Part shown: positions 34,145 through 45,469 of the stretch, in pieces
Layout: each line of letters opens with the position of its first letter
Position numbering within the stretch: the first letter of the stretch is position 1
DNA from: Undaria pinnatifida
Lineage: Eukaryota > Sar > Phaeophyceae > Laminariales > Alariaceae
Reading direction: 5' to 3'
Assembly: GCA_012845835.1 (NCBI GenBank)
Contig: JABAKD010000017.1
Span: forward strand, 796,001-860,000
Length of the DNA: 64,000 nucleotides
Position numbers and translations under genes: made by a program
The notes under the pieces: generated by a model
Told to the model about the DNA's origin: nothing
Seen by the model: the letters and a program-made list of their open reading frames with translations, nothing else
Databases searched by the model: none

Positions 34145-36079
34145 GTAGACCAGGATACGTGCCTTGGCGTAGAGATCTCAAAGGACTGCGCTTGGGATGC
34201 ACATATAACGAAAGTAATGGGAAAGGGTAAATCACAGCAAGGGAAGGTGGGTGCGATCCTAACAGACTCGCACCTTAACACTAGAATTAAAATTTGAATG
34301 TGATTGTACCAAAGCTAGAGTATGCAGAAGAAGTTTGGGAAAGGAACGCGAAGTTCGTAAAACAACTGGGAACAGTGCAGATGACAGCAGCTAAACATAC
34401 ACTAGGATCAAGTACGACGAGTAACACAGTTTTTATAGCAGAACTAGTAATGTATCCACAATTAATCAGAGAGACGTGAGTTGAAGTGACAATACGTATA
34501 AAGGAAGGAATACGCCAGAAACGAGGCTGCCAGCCATTCATTGCCGATAGAGCAGCATGGGAGAAAACAATAAAAGGACGAGCTGGAATCAGATGGAATA
34601 GCGTAGCCGAGAACATATGGAAGGATTTAGATAACGAACAAGTACTGTCTATAGAGAAGTTTTATGGGTACAAGACAGAAGCAAAACAAATACTCCCGGA
34701 GTATTATTATTAGAAGAAAGGGAAATGTCAGAGCTAAGAAATAAGTTGAAAAAGGAAAAACACAAGACATACATAATGAGGCGCGCGAAGCAAGTCATTT
34801 TTTCTTCGCTTTCCACGGAAAAAAAGCCTTTTCATATCGGATCGGATACGAGGGTAGGGTGCCTTGAATGACTTTCTCTGTTTGTGTGTGCTTGTGTGTG
34901 TGTTTGTGTAAGTCAACATTTCTTCAGCCACGTTCGTCCACCGCGCTCGACGTACACGGCACCAAGGCCAGTCCCAACGGGTCCCGTGCACGCATAAATA
35001 ACAGAAAACTCTTCTCGAACCGGTTTCGCTGTAAGTCCTTGAGAGTTCGTCGAGGCAGGTGCGGCAACTTGTGTTTTCACCGCCACCAAAACTGGATTCC
35101 TATCATTTTTTCGGAGTTTTTACAATATCGTTCTAACGTACCAGAACTGGGAAACATTACTGATGCGCGACATCTGTCCAATAATCGACACACGTGATGA
35201 AACGGCCAATTTGTTCCTTTTGAAAATTCATTTTTCCTGAGAAGAAAAGAGTAGAGTTAGTTCTACCGCGCATAAAATTGCCGAGTAACCGCCGCACGAT
35301 ACACCGCCAAGCCCATACGGGCGTCGAGGACTACAACAACCTAGTCTCTCCGCCATCATACCCTTTTCGCTCGGAATACCATAGGCAGTGATGTCGAACT
35401 TAAAGGTACACCCTCAATTCGAATCGAGGTACAACGCCCTCGGCGACCTGTCCAATCCAGACGGGATGGCCGCGCCGCGTAAATGTTCACGAGAGCAGCT
35501 TCAACAGAACGAATCCGAAGCCAATCTACCACAGAAGCATTTGGTTTTGGGACGCGCTCAATGCTAATACATTACAAGGAGCTTCATATATGATGTGCTA
35601 ATCAATAGCAGATACGACTACTGCAGGTATTGAGGCCGCGCCTCATTACTACCAGTTTCCAGCATAATAGGGGGTTGAGAGAAGATTTAGGAACGAAAAC
35701 GAATTTGAACGGCCCAATGGAATACTACACGATAAAGCTGAAATTGGGATTTCGCGCAGGGGGGCCGGACCTACCAGAAAGAAGAATGAGATATACCAGT
35801 AGTCGGGGGGAGGACGTGCACATACATATGTGCCCGTGTGGCACAACAACAGAGAATAGGACCCACATAGCAGGATACTATTATATATACCAGGAGGAAC
35901 GGGATGAAATAGAGATGAGGAAATTTGACGAGTGTGACATGGAAGCGTTAGGTAGACTAGAGAGTAGCGAGAAAATCATTGCTCGAAAGGTAAGGAATGA
36001 TACCACCTGTCAGGAAGTGTATATTAATTTGGCATATTTTGATTCTAGGTGGGGCGACAGGAGAGGAATAGGGTGTTAG
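34145..36079 (+). pseudogene. LINE (non-LTR retrotransposon) C-terminal fragment, interrupted
   Basis: In several frames the plus strand encodes the region after the reverse-transcriptase core seen in stramenopile LINEs: CLGVEISKDCAWDAHITK, then VPKLEYAEEVWERNAKFVKQ, then AAWEKTIKGRAGIRW. After an 871-bp insertion it continues with KLKLGFRAGGPDLPERR and the zinc-knuckle-like CPCGTTTENRTHI. An early stop and frameshift near 34295, another near 34480, and the insertion rule out function. The N-terminal endonuclease and RT core are absent. Confidence 0.75.
34776..35646. mobile_element. Inverted-repeat DNA element (871 bp) with TA target duplication
   Basis: The block starts ATGAGGCGCG and ends CGCGCCTCAT, flanked on both sides by TA (34774-34775 and 35647-35648). 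It splits the LINE coding sequence, whose protein similarity resumes just beyond. A TA duplication with short TIRs suits Tc1/mariner-like elements. A plus-strand ORF at 34868-35197 has no motif I recognise. A (TG)n-like stretch lies near 34882-34912. Confidence 0.6.
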
Positions 36080-36106
36080 TGTTTGTGTGTGGATGGAGGG
36101 GCGTAC

Positions 36107-36230
36107 TGATTTGTTGCTTGCCTTAGTCATTCGACAATTGACCACGCATCCCTTTGGAGACGGATCACCGTTCCTACTCCTGATAGAGACGCCTCCAACA
36201 TTTGGGCGCCCGTTAAGCTTTTCCACATAC
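36107..36230 (-). pseudogene. Small inverted LINE C-terminus fragment
   Basis: The minus strand encodes NGRPNVGGVSIRSRNGDPS and GCVVNCRMTKASNK, which I recognise as the extreme C-terminus of the same LINE type. It lies tail-to-tail with the plus-strand fragment ending near 36079, so the locus carries rearranged or inverted LINE pieces. Confidence 0.55.
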
Positions 36231-36719
36231 TACATGAAACTGATTGTTTATCCCATCCCCGTCCAGTTTCGCCGTCTGCGGTCACCATCTACCTCCTAGG
36301 ATAGTCATCCATGCAGTAGTTCCAATATATTTAATATGGTCTTCAAGTTCAAATCACCCTCCTCCCGCCTCCTCCCTCCTTGCCACCCCGATAATCAGCT
36401 AGACCTAGAATTACGCGTACAGTAAGCTCCTATACATTTATGCGGCCTAAACATGTTGGAGCACTCTAGCGACTTTACTACTATTCCATATTTATGAGCT
36501 CCATACGGCAGCCGATACATATTGAAAAGAAAAAAATACATGAAACCCGATCAGTTTAAGCAACACTTGAAAAATAATACAGCAAGAATGGTTGGCCAAT
36601 CGTGTTGTCTTCTTCCACAGGAAAATAGCTCTGTAATTCGAAACCAGTTCCGCAAAATCGTGGTAACCTGATCGTATCACGCATCATGAGTAGAGTCCTG
36701 ATAGATCCGACACAGCGGG
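36231..36719. other. Intergenic, 3' flank of the second EsV-1-7 gene
   Basis: A pyrimidine-rich stretch near 36355-36390 is the only visible feature. No gene is recognised. Confidence 0.4.
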
Positions 36720-38723
36720 CTACAACTTCAAGGTCAACCCCAGCTCGATCTTTATCGGTTTTGTTGACACTGATGATTTATTCTTCGTCACGGGGCGAAA
36801 GCTGACCGGCATATCATGATGGGTCCCCTTCACGGCGGTCGGAAGTAAGGTGTCGTTGCGGTGCCAGCCTGCGGCACTGGACGGCGTGGCGAGAGGAACA
36901 ACGCTCAGAGTCCTCCCCACAGATTGAACGACCTCGCCTTGTATCGAAGGTCCTTCATCAGGGCAGGGCAGAGCCATATTCCGATCCACCGCCAACCGCG
37001 ATCGTTTTCGCCCAGAAATAACACCTTCGTCCGAAACGTCATGATATGGTCCGGTGGATGGAGAAACCGCAGCACTCGACAACGGCGATCGTTTTGCGCG
37101 CGACTCGTTCCAAACATGCTCTTTATTCACATCGACCACGCCGTCCTCAGCATGAGCCTTACAGTACAACTTTGTGCGGCTCCCCTTGATACTAAACCTC
37201 GGGTGTTTGTTGCAGCCGTCGTATATGCAACCCTTGTTGCGTACGTCTACCATTCCGTCCTTTGCATGCTGCTTGCAGTACATCGGTGTTTTGGTGCCCT
37301 CAAGGGTGAAGCTGGCGGACTTACTGCAAGAATCGTACGAGCAACGCTTGGTGCGCACATAGAACATGCCATCCTCAGCATGATTCTTACAGAACAACAC
37401 TGTGCTGCTCCCCTTGACATTAAAACTCGGGTGTTTGTTGCAGCCATCGTATATGCAACGCTTAGAGCGTACGTTTACCATTCCGTCCTCGGCGTGCTGC
37501 TTGCAGTACAACGGTGTTTTCGCGCCCTCCAAGTTAAAGCTTGCGGACTTAGTACAAGAGTTGTACGAGCAACTCTTGGTACGGGTGTTTACCATTCCGT
37601 CCTCAGCATGATTCCTGCAGTACAGCTTTTTGCGTCTCCCCTTGACATTAAAACTCGGGAGTTTTTTGCAGCCGTCGTATATGCAGCGGTTATTGTGTAT
37701 GTCTACCATTCTGTCTTCGGCATGCTGCTTGCAGTACAACGGTGTTTGTGTACCCTCAAGGTTATAGTTCGCGGCCTTAGAGCAAGAGTCGTACGAGCAA
37801 CACTTGCTGCTCACATCGACCATGCCGTCCTCAGCATGAGCCTTACAGTACAACTTTGTGCGGCCCCCCTTGATATTAAACCTTGGGTGTCTGCTGCAGC
37901 CGTCGTGTATGCAGCGCTTATTGCGTACATCTACCATTCCGTCCTCGGCGTGCCGCTTGCAGTACATCGGTGTTTTTGTGCCCTCCAGGGCGAAGCTGGC
38001 GGACTTACCGCAAGAGTCGTAAGAGCAACGCTTGCTGCGCACATCGAGCATGCCATCCTCAGCATGATTCTTACAGTACAACCCTGTGCGGCTCCCCTTG
38101 ACATTATAACTCGGGAGTATTTTGCAGCCGTCGTATATGCAACGCTTATCGCGTACGTTCACCATTCCGTCATCGGCGTGCTGCTTGCAGTACAACGGTA
38201 TTTTTCGCCCCTCCACGTTATAGCTCGGGCGCGTGGTGCAGGAATCGTATGAGCAACGCTTGCCATCACCGCTTATCATTCCGTCTTCAGCATGCTGCTC
38301 GCAGTACAACGGTGTTCTCCGCCCCTCCGCGTTATATCTCGATCGCGCGGTGCAGGAATCGTATGAGCAACGCAAACGGCGGACGTTTACCATTCCATCT
38401 TTAGCATGCTGCCTGCAATATCTACCCGTCGTTTCGCTCTCGACGTTAAATTGCGGCCCCGTGAGGCAGGAGGCCTGTGCGCAACGCCTGTTGTTGCGGG
38501 TGTCTAGCATTCCGTCTTCGGCATGTTTCTTGCAGTATCTTCCTGTCTCTTCTCCCTCGAAGTTATAGTTGGGCAGCGTGGTGCACGAGGCGTATGAGCA
38601 ACGCTTGCTGCGGATGTTCACCACTCCATCTTCAGCATGTCGCTTGCAATACACTGCCGCCGAGGTGCCCTCAATATTGAACACGGCCAATGTTCGGCGC
38701 TGTTGGGAAGGGCAACGCGGCAT
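36720..38723 (-). CDS. EsV-1-7 repeat protein with fourteen repeats
   Basis: The 667-residue single-exon ORF starts MPRC. Fourteen EsV-1-7 units (C-x4-C-x16-C-x2-H-x12) fill about residues 4-536; from residue 81 each is exactly 38 residues. Unit 1 has Arg in place of the second Cys, and unit 2 has x13 before the next Cys. From unit 6 onward, CIYDGC-type and CSYDSC-type units alternate strictly, a 76-residue higher-order repeat. The tail (537-667) has a basic GRKRSRL cluster near 572 and ends IELGLTLKL, resembling the other EsV-1-7 protein here. The start is firm: an in-frame TAG lies 14 codons upstream with no ATG between. Zinc binding is inferred from the Cys3His pattern; a developmental or regulatory role is by analogy with Ectocarpus IMM. 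A 463-residue opposite-strand ORF is a shadow of the repeats. Confidence 0.9.
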   Translation of the reverse strand: MPRCPSQQRRTLAVFNIEGTSAAVYCKRHAEDGVVNIRSKRCSYASCTTLPNYNFEGEETGRYCKKHAEDGMLDTRNNRRCAQASCLTGPQFNVESETTGRYCRQHAKDGMVNVRRLRCSYDSCTARSRYNAEGRRTPLYCEQHAEDGMISGDGKRCSYDSCTTRPSYNVEGRKIPLYCKQHADDGMVNVRDKRCIYDGCKILPSYNVKGSRTGLYCKNHAEDGMLDVRSKRCSYDSCGKSASFALEGTKTPMYCKRHAEDGMVDVRNKRCIHDGCSRHPRFNIKGGRTKLYCKAHAEDGMVDVSSKCCSYDSCSKAANYNLEGTQTPLYCKQHAEDRMVDIHNNRCIYDGCKKLPSFNVKGRRKKLYCRNHAEDGMVNTRTKSCSYNSCTKSASFNLEGAKTPLYCKQHAEDGMVNVRSKRCIYDGCNKHPSFNVKGSSTVLFCKNHAEDGMFYVRTKRCSYDSCSKSASFTLEGTKTPMYCKQHAKDGMVDVRNKGCIYDGCNKHPRFSIKGSRTKLYCKAHAEDGVVDVNKEHVWNESRAKRSPLSSAAVSPSTGPYHDVSDEGVISGRKRSRLAVDRNMALPCPDEGPSIQGEVVQSVGRTLSVVPLATPSSAAGWHRNDTLLPTAVKGTHHDMPVSFRPVTKNKSSVSTKPIKIELGLTLKL

Positions 38724-39917
38724 GCTCGCGAAGATGTGGAACAGCGCACGTCCTCGAGCGAGCTAGCGGTAATGCAGAACACAGCTACAACTCCCTCGAT
38801 GCCGGCCAATGCACACCTGTCATGGTTGGAAAAGCGATAAAAAAAGAAACAAAAGAACGTGATCAAAGCTCGTGTGGTTGGTTTTAGACGGTCTACGCCT
38901 TACCCCAAAGCCATACCGTGGCCGTGACACAGACCTAAAATCACGGACGTATACGGTTGCCAATCTGTTGTTGGTTGGACTCAGGGTGGCCGTGATAGAT
39001 ACCTTGGGGTTTGGGCCAAAAACCGTAACCAAAACATAGGGAATGAAGTGTGAAACATTAAAAGTCTACGGCGCTCGTGCGCTCGTCATCGTTTAACGCT
39101 ACCACTTGGAACTTGTTTATCATTCAACTTGATTGCGCTGCTAGCTTGGTCACCTCGAAAAAAACAGCAGCGGATGTAAAGATACATTTTTTTACGTCGC
39201 GTTCCACTCACGGGATTGTTGTAACCTCCGGTGCTGGTTCGTGGGCACTCTTGGTGCATTTACGGGCATCGTCGATAAGCCGCTCCCAGTAGCGACACCA
39301 TAACATTTACCAATACGGTTTCGTTGCCGAAACCAAAACAAGACGACAGTTGTCGATAAACTAACACCGCACTTTACGCTGGCAAACATTAGGATGTAAA
39401 TCGATAGGAACCCAAAATATTGCGTGCCCAGCCAAAAGCTCAACCACTTGTCCGAACGCAGGCGGTGTTCGTGTGATTCGCGCAGATCGCGATATTGCTT
39501 AGACATGTTTTATGGAGCCTTGAGATATGCTACAGGCTTGGCCGGCCAAGAAACCAACAATAATTCAGAAAGCTCTCCCGCCACCGTTTTTACGGTTTAG
39601 GACTCAAAAATTGGACGCGCTACCCTGACACCACATTGCACATAAAAAAAAGGATATAAAAAATTCGAACGCTTTGTTTTTTCCGACTGGGTCTCGTCGA
39701 GATTTCCGCGAAAACTCAAAAGCACCAATTTTGTCAACCTGAAAAATAAAAAAAATCCGTATAGATTTAAAAAAATCCGATCAAGATGAAATTTGGTCGA
39801 CACTATGCTGAAGACTCTAGAAGAACATCGATGTAGGTTTCATTACCTAATTGCCCACCCATCAAGAGACATTACCAAAACTTGATTCCATATGTAAGTC
39901 AAGTGTTTTCGACAGTG

Positions 39918-40228
39918 AGAATATTGAAAATATCGCTGTGGCTCGCTCATTTTTTGGAGTTCGGACCTGAAATTTTGACACGTGATTTAGAGCAAGCTTA
40001 AACAAATACTACTTGGAAATCGCAAAAACATATATAATCTTGACAACATACGGGCGGCTAAATGAAATCCATGATCATAAAGCGGACGAAAAGTCAACGA
40101 AATTCTTTCTCTTTTTGTGCGATTTCCAGGTATTGTTTCGATAAGTGTGCTCTAAATCACTTGTCAAATGTTCAGGTCCGAACTTCAAAAACTGAGTGGG
40201 GCACAGCGATATTCGTGAATTCACGGCG
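39918..40228. repeat. MITE-like hairpin element, ~310 bp
   Basis: Inverted arms of roughly 110 bp (about 39918-40026 and 40118-40228) share TATCGCTGTG, GTTCGGACCTGAA, TGATTTAGAGCA and TGGAAATCGC with their complements. They enclose about 90 bases. No coding capacity. Exact ends and target duplication are not clear. Confidence 0.65.
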
Positions 40229-41934
40229 TCTTGGCCGGCCCAGCTTGTATGCGTTGCCAATTTATCTCGAAGTAGACGTGGCGAACGAGGCCGGAGTTCG
40301 TGTGAATCGTACGGCTGTATGAGTTGCTTTGGTAGAGTCCGCGCTCAAGAATGGACCGCGTAACGTCCTGACTTCGTTTGCGAGCAACAACTGTAAGCTA
40401 CAACTTTCAGCAGAGTGCCCAAAACAATTACAGTATCACACGCATTTTCGTTGAATGCGCAATGGAGACAAACCCAATAGATTTCCGTTACAAGAGATGA
40501 ATGGAAATCGATACATATCGGACAGAAAACAGTTAACATCGTCGGGTAACGGAGAAAACGGTCCACGTCTACTCAGTAAGATGTTGTAACGGCCAAGCTG
40601 CACGTCATACATTGATGCGCGAAAGCAACAAAATCACCGAACGCGTTAGAGGGGAACCCAGCGGTTGGTGCCTAGGTCCCACAAAAATCGTCTCCTGGCA
40701 CAATTACTTGACCGCCTTTGGGGCTTTGCCGACACACGGCTGGCATCAAAACGATGACATTAGTATCCATGGGCTGAACCTATGGAATCAACACAAATAC
40801 TCCCGTGACGACGACGCCTCCCGAAAACGCGTTCGAAGGACATGGCGAAAGACGGCAGTATAATGTGTCTTCTCTCGAAAGCGAAAAACAAAAATGAACC
40901 GGAGGCATCAACATCAGGAAGGTTAGCGCTCTTTCCTCTAGTCGAACGCGTACGCCTTAAAAGACGACCATGGCTATGCAATGTATTAGTATTCCAAAAA
41001 CCATAAAAACACGATTTCAGACTATCCTTTCGGTGCACCGAACGCGTTCTACGAGAGAGAGGCACCGTGTTTTTTCTGAGGTTCCTCAATCTGGGGGCTT
41101 AAGACATGATCCTCCCAAAATCAATGTGGAGAAAAATATTACCTGGTAACTGCTATGGGATGAAAAACCCCACGGCCTAGGCACACGACGAGGATCATGC
41201 AAAAAAATGGCGTTTTTTCCCCGACGAGTTCGAGTTAAGGAGCATTTCCATATGAACAGAAAACGTTTCAGACAAAAAGTGCTACTTCTATCGTAGCATG
41301 CTTCTTGAAAAGTATTGACCAAAAAAAACTGACCACTCCAGAATGGACCACATCATACATCGCGGGACGTCGGGTATAGGGTGTGTTCGAAGAGCAACGG
41401 TATGAGATATACGACACGAGCAGCCAAAAGTGATGCCCCTACTGCTGCACATAATTCCAAGTCCGTTGATAACGTCGCAAATGTCTTCATCAAAGTTGAA
41501 ACAAATGGTACTGGAAAGGGATACAAAACGGTGGTTGGGATCTTTTGGTTTGAAGCGTTCTGCGATTGAACGCGGGATATGCATCAGCGGGGGCAGGTAC
41601 TGTTTCACCCACGCGACTACCGTTGGCACCATCCTGCTCTCACAACAGCAAACTTAAACAATGCTTATTCTAACCGCGCGTGCAATTGCCCCAGCCCCCT
41701 ACACCGTCGGCGAATTATGCGTAGGTTGGTGCCGCCAGGCAAAATACACCGCCACGCCTAGTGCCTTAACCCACATCGGTCATAATGGTTCACGTTAGAA
41801 ATGAGGTACCAGGTGTAAGAGGCGTTAGATGCTGCTTAGTATTGGCGGCACGTTTTTCGATTGGTAAAACCTATATCGTGTGTATCTCTCCAGTACGAGG
41901 TAGTATCCAAAAGTAAAATAATCCCAGTTCTGAT

Positions 41935-42045
41935 GGGTTGGAAGAGCTGTTATTTCTGGGGTCAGAAATCACCAAATCCGCTTATTTCTGGCCTCGGTTA
42001 TTTCTGAACCCAGAAATAATGATGATTTCTGGTCCCATAGTAGAC
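41935..42045. repeat. Cluster of TTATTTCTGG repeats and hairpins
   Basis: TTATTTCTGG-type words recur, including GTTATTTCTGG, CTTATTTCTGG and the hairpin TTATTTCTG-AACC-CAGAAATAA near 41998-42019. Inverse words CAGAAAT also occur, allowing alternative stem-loops. Confidence 0.55.
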
Positions 42046-42777
42046 ATATTTAAGCCTGACGATATGCCCCAATTTTTGCTCTAAACCAAATTAAGCCCTA
42101 TCGTCTTTTAAATGTCTGAAAAATAGGTCTATGTTTTTTACTTAACGACCACGGCAGACCACGGTGAGATGTGGATTTTCCCAAAATATGAACTAGGGCG
42201 CATTTTGGCCCAAGTGCATACTTGAAGCAAATTTCCGAGCATTTTCCAGCGAACAGAATTTCAGATGACAAATACTCGAGGCAACGCCAACACAGACACT
42301 CTGCAGAAGCACAGCACAACACCAACGCAGTAATTACAACGCCCAACCCAGCAAGCCGCTTGGTGTATCCCGAACCCGAGTTAATCAACCTACGTGTACA
42401 ACACCACCAGGAACATTGGCGGTGGTCAGAGGCATCCCGCTCTCGTGGAGCGGCGTGCCTCTACGAACTGTTTCTTGTTTCTTGAAAAAAACACTCGTTT
42501 ATTTGCGAGGGTCGAGCACACACAGCACACAACACACCACAAAACAAAAAAAACACCGCACAACACACAGACAACCAGCACCCCAACAGCCAACCCAACT
42601 GCAGCACTACTAGCCGGTGGAAAACGCCCACGAGATTCCTCCTATCCCGGCGTGCTCTGCGGTCAGAGAGCTGGGGCTCTGACATCGTTCGTCGCGCGCT
42701 CGCACTCCTGCTCTCTCGTCCTGGGGCTGTAATTTTTCGATGACAAATTTTGTTTGTTTGGTTTGTGCCCGACGTAG

Positions 42778-44429
42778 CGCACGTCTAGGTACGAAGTAGA
42801 GGAGACGATCCGTGCGTTGGCGAACCGGAATTCGGTGGGGCCCGATGGTCTCCCGGCCGAGCTTTTGAAGGTATTGGCCGACGAAGGAGAAAACATCCTC
42901 GGAAAGTTCCACGATATCATCGTCGCTGTGTGGAGGGGAGGTGGCGTACCGCAACAATGGAAAGATGCAACGATTAAGGTGCTTCACAAGAACAAAGATC
43001 GGACTGAGTGTGGCAATTATCGTGGCATCTCCCTCGTGGCTCAAGCCAGCAAAGTACTCCTCAAAGTCATCGCGGGTCGCCTGAGTGATTGTTGCGAACG
43101 TGAGAACATTCTGCCGGAGGAACAGTGTGGGTTAAGACCCCAGCTCTCGACGGTTGACATGATGTTCGTAGTACGACGACTGCAGGAACTGGCGCGGAAG
43201 AAGGACACCCCCTTGTACTTGTGCTTTATCGACCTCACCAAAGCATACGACTCCGTCGACCGAACCCTTTTGTGGGATATCCTTGCTCGTTTTGACGTGC
43301 CACCGAGAATGCTCGCCGTCATCCGCCGATTCCACGACGGTATGCAAGCATGCGTGCGGAGAGTGCTCGGATAAGTTCGACGTGGGGCAAAGTCTCAGGC
43401 AAGGATACGTGCTCGCGCCACTGCTGTTCAACATGTTTTTCACGGCGGTATTGCGTGTGGCCGAGAATCGCTTCCTCGCTGATACAGCCATCACGGACAA
43501 CATGGTGCAGCTCCAACGAATAGAGGAAAGCGAGAAGAAGGGCACTTCACACACAGGCAAAGTCGACCAGCGGAGGGGGAAGGAGGGGGATGGGGTGCAG
43601 AGATTGTAAGGTATGCTATACGCGGACGATGCGGGAATCGTATCGCAATCATCAGAAGGGCTGGAAAGGATGATGACGGTGATCGTGACTGCGTGCTCGT
43701 CGTTCGGGCTTACGGTTTCCGAGGCAAAAACGGAGATAATGTGCCTGGAAACCAAAGGCGGGGGGAAGGTGTCCTTCACAATCAATGCAGCCGGCCAGGT
43801 ATACAAACAATCGAGTTTGTGTACTTGGGCGGGGCTATCACCGCAGACAGAGACCTCAGCGTTGAAATAACGCGGCGTCTTCAGAGGGCCTGGGCGTGCT
43901 TCCAGCGGTACAAGATGGAAATCTATGATCGCCCGGGTGTGCGCTTACGGTTGAAGGTGCGGTTGCTGAAATCTGAGGTGGTCGAGACACTTCTTTATGG
44001 TTGCATGACGTGGAGCCCAAAGAAGCCTGACCATGACAGGCTACGACAGGTTCACCACTCCATGCTCCTCCGATGCCTTGGATGGCGGAAACGGAAGCGC
44101 GACGACCACACCCTATCGTACGCTGACGCGCTTTCCAGGACAGCTTCCGAGAGCATAGAGGCGATAGTACTCAAACGGAGGATATTGTTTGCGGGATTCG
44201 TAGCACGTATGGGGGAGCAGCGTCTTCCACAGAGGGTGATGTTTGGGGAGCTTGTTGGGGTAAGGGCTACTCAGGGGGGCAAGAGAAAGACTGGATGGCT
44301 CATCTGAAGGAGGATATGTCGGTCTTCGGAATGAAATTCGAAGGGTGGCGAAAAGCTGCTCAGAAGGCTGGCAGATTGTCTCGACGAGTAGAGGAGGGAG
44401 CCGAGTTGTTCATGCGGAATTGGCATTAA
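42778..44429 (+). pseudogene. LINE reverse transcriptase, 5'-truncated and frameshifted
   Basis: Translation shows non-LTR reverse transcriptase blocks in order: [13 protein letters not shown], then [10 protein letters not shown] and the NYRGISL block, then [14 protein letters not shown], then [15 protein letters not shown], then RQGYVLAPLLFN, then LYADDAGIVSQS (catalytic YADD), and a C-terminal GCMTWSPKK / HHSMLLRCLGWRKR part ending MRNWH. The frame is broken near 43370, by a TAA at 43607-43609 just before the YADD block, near 43800, and in a G-run near 44275. The endonuclease half is missing. RT would copy the element RNA at its target; this copy is dead. Confidence 0.93.
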
Positions 44430-44505
44430 ACGGAGAGACGCAAAGCTGCAGAGCGACGCGCAAAGGCTGCAGCAGCGCCATCCATCGTCGGCATCTCTAA
44501 GTGGA

Positions 44506-44573
44506 CGGGGGGAGGGGGGAGGGGAGGGGGGGGGGGGGGGGAAGGGGGGAAGGGGGGGGGGGGGGAGGGGGAA
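44506..44573 (+). repeat. G-rich low-complexity tract
   Basis: Almost uninterrupted G with scattered A lies about 75 bases after the LINE stop codon. It could form G-quadruplexes and might be the 3' simple-sequence tail of the LINE. Confidence 0.85.
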
Positions 44574-44779
44574 CTTCATGCCCAAGAGACTGAACTCTGG
44601 GTTTGGCCATCATCGTCTTGAAAGTTGTGGGCCTTCCCATAGCCGTCACAAGATAGCGGAAGACTACCCTAATTTCTTCGCCATGTTGCGTTCTCTCCCC
44701 AGTGCCATTGATGATGCACTTGATACCCTCTATGAGCTCAATGTCGTCTTTAGTCAGTTCCTAGGGTCTGCTAGTATGA

Positions 44780-45298
44780 TATTTTTTTTCTCTTTTGCTT
44801 TTCTTGCTTCCTCTTCTTGTCTTGCCTTTTCTTGCTGTTCTCGTCTTTTCTTTCTTTCCTTTTATTTTTCGGTTTTTTTTTTCGCTTTCTTCTCTTTTCT
44901 TTCCTTTCCTTTCTTTTCTTATTTGTTCTTTGTTTCTTTTTTCCAATTGACTTGCGTCTGTCGTGCGTATGCGTAGTGATAAATACTACGTGTAATATAT
45001 ACGTGGTAGTCGTTCTTGGGTGGCAAGCGGTATAGGCGGTTTTCCCAGGCGCGAGTAATGAGACGTATGCACCGGTATGGACCTGGCACTTTGTAGACTG
45101 ACTCCCGATTGCACTTTTATATGTTTCTGGTGGAGGCATGAATCGCGTCAGCTGTGATATATGCGTGTACCACCTTGGGTTGTTTGTGTTTTCCCCTAGG
45201 GTATTCCTCAGCTCCAGATTGACTGGAGCCTGTCCTATGACCACGGACTTGATTATGCGAGTTAATGTGAGAACAACAACAACAACAACAACAACAAG
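44780..45298 (+). repeat. (AAC)n-tailed dispersed element S, copy 1
   Basis: In this orientation the family runs from a T/C-rich tract (about 44781-44945) through TTCCAATTGACTTGCGTCTG, GTGGCAAGCGGTATA and CCTGGCACTTTGTAGACTGA to GCGAGTTAATGTGAGAAC and an (AAC)n tail. Copies in the opposite orientation lie at about 45470-45960, 46730-46905, 54795-55225 and 61545-62080. The simple-repeat tail suggests a SINE or a LINE 3' end. ORFs across the T/C-rich tract are not genes. Confidence 0.7.
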
Positions 45299-45469
45299 AC
45301 CTGACCTTGAGGTTTAAATATGTCTAGTGGATGGTTTTTATTTTTGGCGTCAGAGATCCCTGTTAAAGAGAGAAACAATCGCTGAAACAATTTGCCATAA
45401 TAGTTGGTCTAAAGATCTAGCACTGTCGCCAAAGGTTGGTGCCGCGGATTGGTCGTACATATTGTTATT

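Larger units (their letters stand above)
38724..42777. other. Intergenic; no gene recognised
   Basis: About 4 kb with ORFs no longer than about 115 residues and no known motif. It contains two hairpin repeats listed separately and a CA-rich low-complexity stretch at about 42520-42605. Confidence 0.45.

Noticed and set aside
36861..38252. 463-residue ORF on the plus strand opposite the EsV-1-7 gene
   Set aside because: It is the antisense of a regular 114-bp repeat; periodic codons keep the opposite frame free of stops. Its residues show no domain, while the minus strand has perfectly spaced Cys and His.
14930..38723. Idea that the two EsV-1-7 genes were copied by the same event as the inverted arms
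   Set aside because: The genes are far more diverged than the arms and their positions do not share the arms' symmetry centre (about 26.8 kb against 29.6 kb).
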